The notes under the pieces are model-generated. The model saw nothing but the letters and a program-made list of their open reading frames with translations. It ran no database searches and was not told the DNA's origin. Below are positions 7,887 through 13,757 of a stretch of DNA of 35,893 nucleotides, one piece after another. Position 1 is the first letter of the stretch. Each line of letters starts with the position of its first letter. A program made the translations under genes and the position numbers. This DNA comes from a virus. The stretch lies in the IMG/VR virus record IMGVR_UViG_3300025168_000271, positions 1-35,893 of that record; one strand, given 5' to 3'.

Positions 7887-7912
7887 AGGCCCACTTCGGT
7901 GGGTCTTTTTTT
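7887..7912 (+). terminator. Second rho-independent terminator, no gene upstream
   Basis: GGCCCAC (7888-7894), TTCG loop (7895-7898), GTGGGTC (7899-7905), then seven T (7906-7912). The stem has one G-T pair. No protein gene lies between the first terminator (ends 7758) and this one, so it may end a short RNA or serve as back-up. Confidence 0.85.
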
Positions 7913-7913
7913 A

Positions 7914-7931
7914 TTCGGGCATCTGCCCGAA
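7914..7931. repeat. Dispersed palindrome copy 3 (centre TC)
   Basis: TTCGGGCATCTGCCCGAA, 1 base after the second terminator's T-run. Confidence 0.95.
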
Positions 7932-7937
7932 AGTTCT

Positions 7938-7965
7938 GATACCAGTAGATGGAGTAGCTCCACGC
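7938..7965. repeat. 28-bp direct repeat, copy A (with inner palindrome)
   Basis: Begins GATACCAGTAGATGGAG and ends TAGCTCCACGC. TGGAG-TAG-CTCCA inside it is itself an inverted repeat. An identical 28-bp copy lies at 8048-8075, each 6 bases after a TTCGGGCA palindrome, so the true unit is palindrome plus tail, with a 110-bp period. Confidence 0.9.
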
Positions 7966-8023
7966 ATAACACGGGTTGGTACGTTACACACAGTGTAGCC
8001 CATAAGATGTCACCAGATTGTAC

Positions 8024-8041
8024 TTCGGGCAACTGCCCGAA
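8024..8041. repeat. Dispersed palindrome copy 4 (centre AC)
   Basis: TTCGGGCAACTGCCCGAA, the only copy with an AC centre. Exactly 110 bp after copy 3. Confidence 0.95.
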
Positions 8042-8047
8042 AGATGC

Positions 8048-8075
8048 GATACCAGTAGATGGAGTAGCTCCACGC
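8048..8075. repeat. 28-bp direct repeat, copy B
   Basis: Identical to 7938-7965. Follows palindrome copy 4 with the same 6-base gap. Confidence 0.9.
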
Positions 8076-8084
8076 GTCTAAGGC

Positions 8085-8115
8085 ATTGAAAACAAAAGAA
8101 AGTACCGTTTGTACC
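8085..8115. repeat. 31-bp direct repeat, copy A (iteron-like)
   Basis: ATTGAAA, two variable bases, then AAAAGAAAGTACCGTTTGTACC. It matches 8148-8178 at 29 of 31 positions. A degenerate partial copy (GTACCGTTCGTGTACCG) follows at 8112-8128. Confidence 0.85.
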
Positions 8116-8147
8116 GTTCGTGTACCGTCTAAAAAGCGGCATAAGTT

Positions 8148-8178
8148 ATTGAAAGTAAAAGAAAGTACCGTTTGTACC
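8148..8178. repeat. 31-bp direct repeat, copy B (iteron-like)
   Basis: Second copy, 63 bp downstream of copy A. Its end also forms the left arm of the 13-bp inverted repeat with 8271-8283. Confidence 0.85.
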
Positions 8179-8283
8179 ACTTTTTTAAGTATATATATCT
8201 TTCTTTTATTGAAGGGTCTAAGAGAGGGTCTTCGGGCTAAAATCCCTTTTATAAATCTATATGTATCATAGTGGTACAAACGG
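8168..8283. repeat. 13-bp inverted repeat flanking a 90-bp AT-rich core
   Basis: CCGTTTGTACCAC at 8168-8180 is the exact reverse complement of GTGGTACAAACGG at 8271-8283. The 90 bases between are AT-rich, including TTTTTTAAGTATATATATC and TTTTATAAATCTATATG. Inverted repeat, direct repeats and an easily melted core together are what many phage origins look like; origin function is inferred. Confidence 0.6.
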
Positions 8284-8328
8284 GACTTAGCTACTTGGCT
8301 TTATTATCAAGCACTTACAGACCCCCAC

Positions 8329-8348
8329 AACGTCACAGAACGTCACAA
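8329..8348. repeat. Tandem 10-bp repeat AACGTCACA upstream of promoter
   Basis: AACGTCACAG is followed directly by AACGTCACAA, one helical turn apart, about 40-58 bp upstream of the -35 box at 8387. This is a plausible position for an activator site. A looser AAGTCACAA follows at about 8357-8365. Confidence 0.5.
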
Positions 8349-8386
8349 AGCATTACAAGTCACAATACACCACTATACCCCAAAAC

Positions 8387-8415
8387 TTGACATCCCCTTA
8401 CCTATATGGTAAGAT
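8387..8415 (+). promoter_or_regulatory. Strong sigma70-type early promoter
   Basis: TTGACA (8387-8392), a 17-base spacer, TAAGAT (8410-8415), with TGG giving an extended -10. The best consensus match in the window. Transcription would begin near 8422, pass a GTAAAC motif at 8428 and palindrome copy 5, then reach the 70-aa gene. Confidence 0.75.
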
Positions 8416-8473
8416 GTTATATGGTTGGTAAACAAAGGTACGTCTACTACCCAACCATAACCTTAACTTAACT

Positions 8474-8491
8474 TTCGGGCATCTGCCCGAA
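8474..8491. repeat. Dispersed palindrome copy 5 (centre TC)
   Basis: TTCGGGCATCTGCCCGAA in the mRNA leader, 16 bases before the ATG of the 70-aa gene, just upstream of its GGAG. Confidence 0.95.
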
Positions 8492-8507
8492 TAACTGGAG
8501 AGACACT

Positions 8508-8720
8508 ATGTATTATTTGTTACAACACAACGGTAATAAAATACCATGTAAGACTTGGAAGGACATACGAGAGAACCTGACAGGGTATGTAAGCCCCAAA
8601 GAGTTTGCAAGTGCGCAAGACACAATGAGTGACGCCTCGAGTGGTGTGTGGTGTTTTGTTTATGGGTTCCATGTTGATCGTCTTTATAAGGAATATCACA
8701 AGTGTGGAGCAGTGGCATGA
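8508..8720 (+). CDS. Small early protein, unknown function (70 aa)
   Basis: A 70-aa protein, MYYLLQHNGNKIPCKTWKDI..., with aromatic residues (VWCFVYGFHVDRLYKEYH) near its end. No motif is recognised. The start is well supported: GGAGAG lies 7-12 bases before the ATG, behind a strong promoter and palindrome copy 5. First gene of a three-gene operon whose members overlap by ATGA junctions. Confidence 0.7.
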   Translation: MYYLLQHNGNKIPCKTWKDIRENLTGYVSPKEFASAQDTMSDASSGVWCFVYGFHVDRLYKEYHKCGAVA

Positions 8721-8923
8721 ACGAGACAGTAACAGTCCAAGGGTTCGCTTGGAACTCAAATACACGTACGTATTCCGACAAGATTACATACGAGGCACGT
8801 AACTGTGTTGACGCTCAGAACTGGATAGACCGCAAGTCAATGCAACTCGACAATCTGATGATACTACAAGACAACACCAAATTCCTTATGCAACAGATGA
8901 TAGCCGCAGGGTCTACTCAATGA
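8717..8923 (+). CDS. Small early protein, unknown function (68 aa)
   Basis: 68 aa from the ATG at 8717 (MNETVTVQGFAWNSNTRTYS). I prefer this start because it overlaps the previous stop as ATGA and has GGAG nine bases upstream; an in-frame ATG at 8702 would add five residues. The C-terminal half is helical (CVDAQNWIDRKSMQLDNLMI). No family recognised. Translationally coupled to both neighbours. Confidence 0.65.
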   Translation: MNETVTVQGFAWNSNTRTYSDKITYEARNCVDAQNWIDRKSMQLDNLMILQDNTKFLMQQMIAAGSTQ

Positions 8924-9129
8924 GTGGCGGCACGTGTGAATGTGTTGGTTGCGGCGAGGATTATAGTATCCGTCGTAGGCAGCTTGGGTACAACTTCTGC
9001 CTAGATTGTGGTGACTACAATGCCAAGGAGGAAAGACTTGGGTGGTGCATAGCTCCACTGCCCAAACAAGGGTACACATTAATATCGCGCAAGGAAGACT
9101 TGCTACAACTAAACCAGAAAACACGTTAA
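8920..9129 (+). CDS. Small zinc-ribbon-like protein (69 aa)
   Basis: 69 aa with two CxxC knuckles, C8-x2-C11 (CVGC) and C27-x2-C30 (CLDC), separated by 15 residues containing YSIRRRQLGY. This is a classic four-cysteine zinc ribbon. Such small phage zinc proteins bind nucleic acid or proteins such as RNA polymerase, but no specific target is indicated. The start overlaps the preceding stop (ATGA). The next feature is a new promoter, so this is the last gene of its operon. Confidence 0.65.
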   Translation: MSGGTCECVGCGEDYSIRRRQLGYNFCLDCGDYNAKEERLGWCIAPLPKQGYTLISRKEDLLQLNQKTR

Positions 9130-9157
9130 CACACAGGAGGACACAAAAACTCACAAC

Positions 9158-9186
9158 TTGACATTACTCGCTACTTGTGATACATT
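9158..9186 (+). promoter_or_regulatory. Sigma70-type promoter for the 299-aa gene and MoxR/VWA set
   Basis: TTGACA (9158-9163), a 17-base spacer, TACATT (9181-9186). A GTGAGTAAACC motif (near 9194-9204) lies at the expected transcript start, resembling GTGGGTAAACCC near 7039. The leader then holds palindrome copy 6. Confidence 0.65.
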
Positions 9187-9225
9187 ATAGGTAGTGAGTA
9201 AACCTATTTTAAAATTAACTTACCT

Positions 9226-9243
9226 TTCGGGCAGATGCCCGAA
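9226..9243. repeat. Dispersed palindrome copy 6 (centre GA)
   Basis: TTCGGGCAGATGCCCGAA in the leader, 21 bases before the ATG of the 299-aa gene. GA is the reverse complement of TC, so this copy is in the opposite direction to copies 3, 5 and 7. Confidence 0.95.
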
Positions 9244-9264
9244 TATCAAACGGAGGACTAAACT

Positions 9265-10164
9265 ATGAATGATCTATTTACAGCCCCAAGCGTCGATACT
9301 GCACCAAGTATCTCTTCGTCAGCTATGATCGTTGACTTCAACGCAAGCGTGTACACTGCACGTAAGAAAGACCACAAAGCATCCGAGGAAGTGAACCACG
9401 CAAACAGCGCTGACAAGGGTATCGCCAATGTGTCTAAGAACTTACTAGGTAACTGTGCCGAGCTACAAGCAATACAGAAGTTTGTTGGTAATCTGCGCAA
9501 CCTACACTACAGCATGACTTTGCCGTGGTCAGACAACGGGTCACGCCTGATAACCACAGCGGCATTCTTCAAATACAATGACGATATGACAAGGCTCATC
9601 GACGAGGGTTGGGACTTGGTGAGAGCGTTTGGTGACGTGTACGAGTGGAAGATCATGGACGCGCAAGCCACCAATGGCAGTCTTTGGAACCGCGACGAGT
9701 ACCTAACAAAAGATGCAGTGATGCAGAAGTTTTCGTTCCGTCTGAACTACACACCTCTCCCTGAAGCAGGTGACTTCCGTATCGACATTGGCAACGAGGC
9801 TATGACACAGATTAAGTCTAAGTATGCCGCCCACTACACAACCCAGATCGAGGGCGCGATGAATGACCTGTGGCACAGGTTACATGACAACCTGACTACG
9901 CTTGCTCGACAGCTTGACGTCAATGAAGAGGGTAAGGGCAATCGTCTGTATGACAGTGTGTTTGAACAGGCACTGAACCTGACCGAGATGTTGGGTACGT
10001 GTAACGTGACACAGGATACCCAGATGGAAGCGATGCGCCGTCGGTTGGAAGATGTGTTGCATGGGACAAACCTTGAGCAGATCAAGAACTCACCCACGTT
10101 CCGCGAAGAGACGCGCACCAAACTCACAGCGGCAATCGCCGCACTACCAAGTCTGGATATGTAA
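9265..10164 (+). CDS. Partner protein of the MoxR/VWA module (299 aa, unknown)
   Basis: A 299-aa soluble protein beginning MNDLFTAPSVDTAPSISSSA. The middle has aromatic strands (FSFRLNYTPLPEAGDFRIDIG) and the last 100 residues are helical (LWHRLHDNLTTLARQLDVNE, RLEDVLHGTNLEQI). No catalytic motif is visible. Proteins of this size and style (DUF3150-like in my recollection, not verified) sit beside CobS-like ATPases and CobT-like VWA proteins in phages, so it is likely an adaptor or substrate of the ATPase encoded downstream. GGAGG precedes the ATG by about 9 bases. The stop overlaps the ATG of a 30-aa membrane peptide (TAATG). Confidence 0.75.
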   Translation: MNDLFTAPSVDTAPSISSSAMIVDFNASVYTARKKDHKASEEVNHANSADKGIANVSKNLLGNCAELQAIQKFVGNLRNLHYSMTLPWSDNGSRLITTAAFFKYNDDMTRLIDEGWDLVRAFGDVYEWKIMDAQATNGSLWNRDEYLTKDAVMQKFSFRLNYTPLPEAGDFRIDIGNEAMTQIKSKYAAHYTTQIEGAMNDLWHRLHDNLTTLARQLDVNEEGKGNRLYDSVFEQALNLTEMLGTCNVTQDTQMEAMRRRLEDVLHGTNLEQIKNSPTFREETRTKLTAAIAALPSLDM

Positions 10165-10256
10165 TGAAGGGTACTATCCGAGATTTCATCGGGGCCGTGT
10201 GTATCATGGCCCTACCTTTTCTAATACTATATATCGTCCACGGTTTTGGATATTAA
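10164..10256 (+). CDS. Tiny single-span membrane peptide (30 aa)
   Basis: Thirty codons starting with the A of the previous stop codon (TAATG). The peptide has a short charged head (MKGTIRD), then one hydrophobic helix of about 20 residues rich in A, I, L, F, V (IGAVCIMALPFLILYIVHGF) and ends at TAA 10254-10256. It fills the gap exactly: palindrome copy 7 begins two bases after the stop. Translation would be by coupling, since no strong ribosome-binding site is seen. A membrane peptide of this kind could affect host membrane function; function unknown. Confidence 0.55.
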   Translation: MKGTIRDFIGAVCIMALPFLILYIVHGFGY

Positions 10257-10258
10257 CT

Positions 10259-10276
10259 TTCGGGCATCTGCCCGAA
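10259..10276. repeat. Dispersed palindrome copy 7 (centre TC)
   Basis: TTCGGGCATCTGCCCGAA, two bases after the stop of the 30-aa peptide and 17 bases before the ATPase ATG (AGGAG between). Confidence 0.95.
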
Positions 10277-10293
10277 CAACAGGAGTATAGACT

Positions 10294-11388
10294 ATGAACC
10301 AAGCACAACAAATGTACGCACTAGGTCTTGACCAATGTGTGACGCTGATCGGAGCTATCGGGAAAGACCGCACTGTTCTGATCCAAGGTGATCTAGGCAA
10401 TGGCAAATCATCAACACTGCCCGAGTTGGGCAAGCTCAAGCCAACACATAGGACGTTCTATGTAGACTGCACGAGCCTTGACCTCGGTGACATTATGATC
10501 CCCATGATCATGGAGATTGACGAGAACAGCAAGTTCGTTCGCTATGTCACCAACGAGGAACTGGGTCTGCACATCAATGGGCCTGTTATCATTATGATTG
10601 ACGAGTTCGGTAAAGCCAATCCATCTGTCAAGCTAGCGTTGTTGCGTCTCATACTAGAGCGTAAGATCGGTAGTTACACACTGCACCCCGACAGCATTGT
10701 GTATGCAACAACCAACAAAGGGTCAGAGGGTGTGGGTGACATGTTACCACCACACGCACGTAATCGCATGACTGTTGTGCAGGTGCGTAAGTCTACCAAC
10801 ATGGAGTGGATCGAATGGGGTATCAACAATGGTATCGACGCTAGTCTACTTGGTTGGTGCAAGGACAACCCTCACTTGTTCGCATCGTTCGAGGACGTGA
10901 AAGACCCTGATGAGAACGCATACATCTTCCACCCCAAGCAACAGAGGGCGGCGTTTGTTACACCCCGTTCGCTTCACGCGGCATCTGACATCCTACATCA
11001 ACGGCACTTGTTTGACGATCAGACACTGACTTCCGCGCTGATGGGTACTATCGGTGATCGTGGTGCAATGGACTTGATGGCGTTTGTGAAACTGTCTGAC
11101 CAACTACCTAGTCTACAGTCTATCAAGGACGAGCCAAAGACCGCCAAGGTTCCTGACAGTGCCGCCGCTGTATGTATGGTGGTGTATCGTACGCTTGCGT
11201 CAATCGAGTCCGAGTGGCTTAATGCGTGGATGGACTACATGCCACGTCTGGATAACGAAGCACAGGGTATGTTCGCCAATGGCGTTCGTGCGCCCAAGTA
11301 TTCAAAGCAATCTATGGTGATGCAGAACAAGAAGTTCACCAAGTGGGCTATGGATAACAACTATCTGTTCACAGCAGATAAAACATAG
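10294..11388 (+). CDS. MoxR/CobS-like AAA+ ATPase
   Basis: A 364-aa AAA+ ATPase. Walker A GDLGNGKSS (residues 32-40), Walker B VIIMIDEFGKA (98-108), sensor 1 ATTN (138-141) and an arginine-finger-like PPHARNRM (152-159) are all present and intact. The compact N-terminal ATPase followed by a helical lid region fits the MoxR family. Members work as ring-forming remodelling chaperones with a VWA-domain partner; that partner is encoded two genes downstream (11706-12962). The substrate is unknown. AGGAG lies 11-15 bases before the ATG, just after palindrome copy 7. Family call is firm; the cellular role is not. Confidence 0.85.
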   Translation: MNQAQQMYALGLDQCVTLIGAIGKDRTVLIQGDLGNGKSSTLPELGKLKPTHRTFYVDCTSLDLGDIMIPMIMEIDENSKFVRYVTNEELGLHINGPVIIMIDEFGKANPSVKLALLRLILERKIGSYTLHPDSIVYATTNKGSEGVGDMLPPHARNRMTVVQVRKSTNMEWIEWGINNGIDASLLGWCKDNPHLFASFEDVKDPDENAYIFHPKQQRAAFVTPRSLHAASDILHQRHLFDDQTLTSALMGTIGDRGAMDLMAFVKLSDQLPSLQSIKDEPKTAKVPDSAAAVCMVVYRTLASIESEWLNAWMDYMPRLDNEAQGMFANGVRAPKYSKQSMVMQNKKFTKWAMDNNYLFTADKT

Positions 11389-11398
11389 GAGAGAGTAA

Positions 11399-11704
11399 AT
11401 GAGTAAGCCTAAATACAAGAAATGGTCACAGGCAGATGATGCCGAACTGACCTTGATGCGCGAGGCGCGTACGTCAACCAAGGAGATAGCGAAAGCTCTC
11501 AAGCGTACACCTACGTCTGTAACTAATCGTATTGCTACGTTGGGTATACCTAAAGGTAGACATATTTCTAAAGAGACGTTGGATTTTCTTGCAAGAGAAC
11601 GTGCGCGTGAGTTCGGGCAGATGCCCGAAAGTAAAATTGAAACAGTGCAAGGTTCACAACCCAAACCAGCGTGGTGGACGAGCATGATGTGGTGGAGGAA
11701 ATAA
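11399..11704 (+). CDS. Myb/SANT- or GcrA-like DNA-binding protein with palindrome in frame
   Basis: A 101-aa basic protein. Residues 7-53 (KKWSQADDAELTLMREARTS, then EIAKALKRTPTSVTNRIATL) have the tryptophan-spaced three-helix pattern of Myb/SANT or GcrA-type helix-turn-helix domains. The linker is basic and the tail is tryptophan-rich (PAWWTSMMWWRK). Palindrome copy 8 (11612-11629) is embedded in the reading frame and encodes FGQMPE between the DNA-binding domain and the tail. AGGAGAG precedes the ATG. It lies between the AAA+ ATPase and the VWA gene. A natural guess is that it regulates the operon, possibly through the palindrome itself; inference. Confidence 0.75.
   Translation: MSKPKYKKWSQADDAELTLMREARTSTKEIAKALKRTPTSVTNRIATLGIPKGRHISKETLDFLARERAREFGQMPESKIETVQGSQPKPAWWTSMMWWRK
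11612..11629. repeat. Dispersed palindrome copy 8 (centre GA), inside a gene
   Basis: TTCGGGCAGATGCCCGAA, the only copy within a protein gene. Read in frame as FGQMPE with flanking E and S. Confidence 0.95.
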
Positions 11705-11705
11705 A

Positions 11706-12962
11706 ATGTTCGCATTAGGTAAACAACTTACAGAGGAGCAACGGCTGTCTAAAGCGGTCGTTGATATTATGCCTCGCATCCCAGAGATCGCAGGTATGCT
11801 GATGATCGGTGAACGTGTGATTGATGATACTGTGCAAACTGCTTGCACCAATGGGCGTGACGAGTGGTATGGTCGAGAGTTTGTGGCAGAAATATCTGAC
11901 GCAGAGTTGCGGTTTGTCATAATACACGAGGTGTTCCACAAGATATATCGGCACTTGGTAACGTGGCAACACTTGTCCAAGCTGTGTCACCGCACAGCCA
12001 ACATCTCAATGGACTATGACATCAACGGCAAGATCATCAAAGAGTATGGCAAGGACGGTTGGGTCAAGATGCCCGAAGGTGGTTGTCATAGTATCAAGTA
12101 TGATGGTTGGGGTACGGCTAAGATATTCTGGGACATCTACGATCCCGAAGCCGCAAACGATCAACCACAAGATGGACGTGGTAAACCACAAGAAGGAGGT
12201 CAGGGCCAAGGTCAAGGTACACAGGGTAACAGCTTACCAGATGATGGTCACCCGACAGGCTTTGACGAACACGACTGGGAAGGTGCGCAAGATATGACCG
12301 CTGAAGAGAAGCGTGAGATCGAACGTGAGGTGGACGAGGCACTACGCCAAGGTTCATTGGTTGCAGGTAAGATGGGTAGCGGTGGTAATCGTGACCTTGA
12401 TGAACTGCTACAGCCCAAGGTGGATTGGCGTGAAGTGTTGCGCGAGTTTGTGCAGACTACATGTGCAGGGTCTGACTACTCTACGTGGAAGCGTCCTAAC
12501 AGACGATACATAGGTGCAGGTATTTACATGCCATCTGGTATCAGTGAGCAGGTCGATTGCATCGCGGAACACAATGACATGTCTGGTTCGATTGGCAAGC
12601 GTGAGCAACAGATAATGATCAGCGAGTTGGTGGGTATCTGTGAACAAGTCAAGCCTGACGAGTTACACGTAAGCTATTGGGACACTAAGGTGTGTGGGTA
12701 TGAGAAGTATATCAACGACGAGTTGGACACAGTGGCAAAGCGTACCAAGCCCGTAGGTGGTGGTGGAACCGATGTGCGTTGTGTCCCTGAGTATCTGCGT
12801 ACACATAACATAAAACCACAAGCGTCTATCGTGTTTACAGATGGCTATCTCTATGGCGGTTGGGGCGAGTGGGATCATCCTGTGTTGTGGGTGATTGTCG
12901 ATAACAAGGAAGCAAAGCCTGATCATGGCGTTGTTGTTCACATTAAATCGGAGGATTTGTAA
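11706..12962 (+). CDS. VWA-domain metallopeptidase-like protein (CobT/DUF2201-like)
   Basis: 418 aa. The N-terminal domain carries HEVFH (residues 74-78), the zinc-binding HExxH motif, followed by YRHL. A glycine/glutamine-rich linker occupies about 155-180. The C-terminal domain has DMSGS (291-295), the metal-ion-dependent adhesion site of VWA domains (usual DxSxS), then GGGGTD (after KRTKPV) and FTDGYL, the later VWA strands. This two-part layout is that of DUF2201-type putative metallopeptidases with a VWA-like end. In family terms it partners the MoxR/CobS ATPase upstream. Nothing shows that the peptidase is active. The ATG follows the previous stop by one base; the gene ends in GGAGGATTTG, the next gene's ribosome-binding site. 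Confidence 0.82.
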   Translation: MFALGKQLTEEQRLSKAVVDIMPRIPEIAGMLMIGERVIDDTVQTACTNGRDEWYGREFVAEISDAELRFVIIHEVFHKIYRHLVTWQHLSKLCHRTANISMDYDINGKIIKEYGKDGWVKMPEGGCHSIKYDGWGTAKIFWDIYDPEAANDQPQDGRGKPQEGGQGQGQGTQGNSLPDDGHPTGFDEHDWEGAQDMTAEEKREIEREVDEALRQGSLVAGKMGSGGNRDLDELLQPKVDWREVLREFVQTTCAGSDYSTWKRPNRRYIGAGIYMPSGISEQVDCIAEHNDMSGSIGKREQQIMISELVGICEQVKPDELHVSYWDTKVCGYEKYINDELDTVAKRTKPVGGGGTDVRCVPEYLRTHNIKPQASIVFTDGYLYGGWGEWDHPVLWVIVDNKEAKPDHGVVVHIKSEDL

Positions 12963-13187
12963 ATGTCATCAGCACTAAGTAAGCGAAAGTTTACGCCACG
13001 CGCACGTTGGAGCCGAACCAATCCGTTTCAAGAAGACATTCGTGGGTTTGGAAAAGGCACTACTAAAAGGGGGGAAATTGATCCAGACAAAATCCCTGTA
13101 AATCGGAGAGAGCGCAGAGCTTTGGCCGCAGTAAAAAGGAGTAAAGACAATGGCAAAATGGAAGGAGATACCGTTGGGAAAAGTTAA
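12963..13187 (+). CDS. Small basic protein, unknown function (74 aa)
   Basis: 74 aa, rich in Arg/Lys (SKRKFTPRARWSRTNPFQED, VNRRERRALAAVKRSK). No fold is recognised; nucleic-acid binding is possible from the charge. GGAGG lies 10 bases before the ATG, which directly follows the stop of the VWA gene. Its last 38 bases overlap the start of the next gene in another frame. Confidence 0.65.
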   Translation: MSSALSKRKFTPRARWSRTNPFQEDIRGFGKGTTKRGEIDPDKIPVNRRERRALAAVKRSKDNGKMEGDTVGKS

Positions 13188-13341
13188 GAACCTCTTCATG
13201 GATGAACAGGAGAAACTCGAGGATGAGAAAATGCGTTGGGGGTGTAACCCCACTGCCGAGGAAATGGACGCACTGTTGGACGATGTGTTCTACAAAGTGT
13301 GTGGCTTTGTTCCTGTGGCTAAATATGAGGAGGACGAGTAG
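13150..13341 (+). CDS. Small acidic protein, unknown function (63 aa)
   Basis: 63 aa, MAKWKEIPLGKVKNLFMDEQEK..., acidic helical tail ending KYEEDE. AGGAG sits 10 bases upstream of the ATG at 13150, which lies inside the previous gene (38-base overlap). The stop TAG overlaps the GTG of the next gene by one base (TAGTG). No domain recognised. Confidence 0.65.
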   Translation: MAKWKEIPLGKVKNLFMDEQEKLEDEKMRWGCNPTAEEMDALLDDVFYKVCGFVPVAKYEEDE

Positions 13342-13520
13342 TGTATAAAATTTCAATCCTATGGGGACAAAGCCCCGAAGATGGTCAAGAAGCGATCACC
13401 TACAAATTTAACACTCAAGCGGAGTTAGACGCATTTGAGCTTGGAATTGATGAAATGGATGGATGGCTTGGGTACGACGACGATGTGCCAGAGGGTCACG
13501 TTCATAGGGAGAACGAGTAG
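13341..13520 (+). CDS. Small protein, unknown function (59 aa, GTG start)
   Basis: 59 codons from GTG 13341-13343 (MYKISILWGQSPEDGQEAIT...) to TAG 13518-13520. GAGGAGGA directly upstream is a very strong ribosome-binding site and decides the GTG start, which overlaps the previous stop (TAGTG). Acidic, one short beta-rich half and an acidic tail (GYDDDVPEGHVHRENE). Unknown family. Confidence 0.65.
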   Translation: MYKISILWGQSPEDGQEAITYKFNTQAELDAFELGIDEMDGWLGYDDDVPEGHVHRENE

Positions 13521-13750
13521 TGTTCTTATATGTCCTTGTGCTAACTTACGCACTGAATGAGGACACCCCATACTCTGAATGGGAAGAGAGTATCATATGG
13601 CTTCCCAACTACCAAGCCTGTGCAGATGCAATGGACGTAATGTATGACGTTGTGTATGCACACTACCCTAACAGCATTGGAAGGTGCATTGAAACGGACG
13701 TCCCTCGCGGGGGAGTCCTACGACCCAAGATAAGACCTAACAACTTATGA
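13520..13750 (+). CDS. Small protein with hydrophobic N-terminus (76 aa, GTG start)
   Basis: 76 aa from GTG 13520, again overlapping the preceding TAG as TAGTG, with GGGAGAACG upstream. The first 12 residues (MFLYVLVLTYAL) are hydrophobic but without a basic leader, so a weak signal or anchor is possible. Two cysteines (C33, C56) could pair. The tail is basic and proline-rich (GGVLRPKIRPNNL). Last gene before palindrome copy 9. Function unknown. Confidence 0.6.
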   Translation: MFLYVLVLTYALNEDTPYSEWEESIIWLPNYQACADAMDVMYDVVYAHYPNSIGRCIETDVPRGGVLRPKIRPNNL

Positions 13751-13757
13751 CTTAACT

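Larger units (their letters stand above)
7759..8507. other. Non-coding block: repeats, palindromes, possible origin, promoter
   Basis: About 750 bases without a convincing gene. From left to right it holds palindrome copy 2, a spacer ending in a second terminator, copies 3 and 4 each followed by GATACCAGTAGATGGAG and TAGCTCCACGC, two 31-bp direct repeats, a 13-bp inverted repeat around an AT-rich core, a tandem AACGTCACA pair, a near-consensus promoter and copy 5. Short open frames here cross the repeats and terminators and lack ribosome-binding sites. The make-up (iteron-like repeats plus AT-rich core plus leftover regulatory palindromes) fits a replication origin or control locus; not proven. 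Confidence 0.55.

Noticed and set aside
7790-7911. tRNA gene in the gap between the two terminators
   Set aside because: No cloverleaf pairing, no TTCRA-type loop and no acceptor stem could be found.
7848-8081. 77-codon open frame on the plus strand
   Set aside because: It reads through a strong terminator and two palindromes plus the 28-bp repeats and has no ribosome-binding site; composition is unlike the real genes.
8086-8271. 61-codon open frame on the plus strand
   Set aside because: Its codons are the 31-bp repeats and the AT-rich core; no ribosome-binding site.
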